DNA of 6,762 nucleotides from CAZRGV01 sp964599655 (lineage in GTDB: Bacteria; Planctomycetota; Planctomycetia; Isosphaerales; Isosphaeraceae): the NCBI GenBank assembly GCA_964599655.1, contig CAZRGV010000230.1, positions 1 to 6,762 of the forward strand, given 5' to 3'. This document shows, piece after piece, positions 6,678 through 6,762 of the stretch. The position numbers were made by a program, and so were the translations under genes. Every line of letters starts with the position of its first letter. Positions within the stretch are counted from its first letter, which is position 1. The notes below the pieces were generated by a model that was not told where the DNA came from, ran no database searches, and was given only the letters and a program-made list of their open reading frames with translations.

Positions 6678-6762
6678 AGTAACGCCGCGGCAAGAGGCGC
6701 GACGCCGGCCGCTGACCGTCGCCCTGACCGGGCGCAGACGCGGATCACCGGAGTAGGTGTTC

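Noticed and set aside
6206..6748. 180-codon minus-strand open frame reaching upstream of the EF-hand gene
   Set aside because: A short hydrophobic stretch near its start looks like a signal peptide, but most of the frame overlaps the EF-hand gene out of frame and the rest shows no motif.
5785..6756. 323-codon plus-strand open frame
   Set aside because: It is antisense to the EF-hand gene, whose six calcium loops, signal peptide and ribosome site establish the minus strand as coding.
1..6762. CRISPR array, insertion sequence, tRNA or rRNA
   Set aside because: I saw no regularly spaced direct repeats, no transposase motifs with terminal repeats, and no cloverleaf or conserved rRNA sequence on either strand.

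Overview
The window is GC-rich bacterial DNA with four protein genes. It most likely comes from a planctomycete of the Isosphaeraceae type. That inference rests on three things read from the sequence: strong G/C preference at third codon positions, an exported animal-type heme peroxidase whose N-terminus carries the LEPR-XLL motif typical of Planctomycetota surface proteins, and a secreted multi-EF-hand protein next to GT-C and Gfo/Idh/MocA genes. No marker gene confirms the taxon.

Layout. From the left edge to 1757, minus strand, runs an animal heme peroxidase gene whose 3' end lies outside the window. A divergent gap (1758-1970) separates it from a plus-strand pair: a polytopic membrane protein of the GT-C/GT39-like glycosyltransferase type (1971-3986) and, 27 nt further on, a Gfo/Idh/MocA oxidoreductase (4014-4985). 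A 484-bp non-coding stretch follows. It holds a perfect 27-bp inverted repeat (5070-5146) and a smaller hairpin just after the end of the last gene. That last gene, on the minus strand (5470-6534), encodes a secreted protein with six EF-hand loops arranged as three pairs. Its upstream region to the right edge holds several short dyads but no gene that I can support.

How the genes relate. The GT-C protein and the oxidoreductase look like a two-gene transcription unit, plausibly for making or attaching a sugar at the cell envelope; this is inference. The peroxidase and the EF-hand protein are both predicted to be exported and to bind calcium, but nothing shows that they work together.

I see no CRISPR array, transposon, tRNA or rRNA, and no clear novel multi-gene system. 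The observations most worth checking are the 27-bp inverted repeat with its nested small hairpins, the exact 28-residue periodicity of the EF-hand pairs, the retention of the myeloperoxidase catalytic residues in a LEPR-XLL protein, and the tandem dyads upstream of the EF-hand gene.
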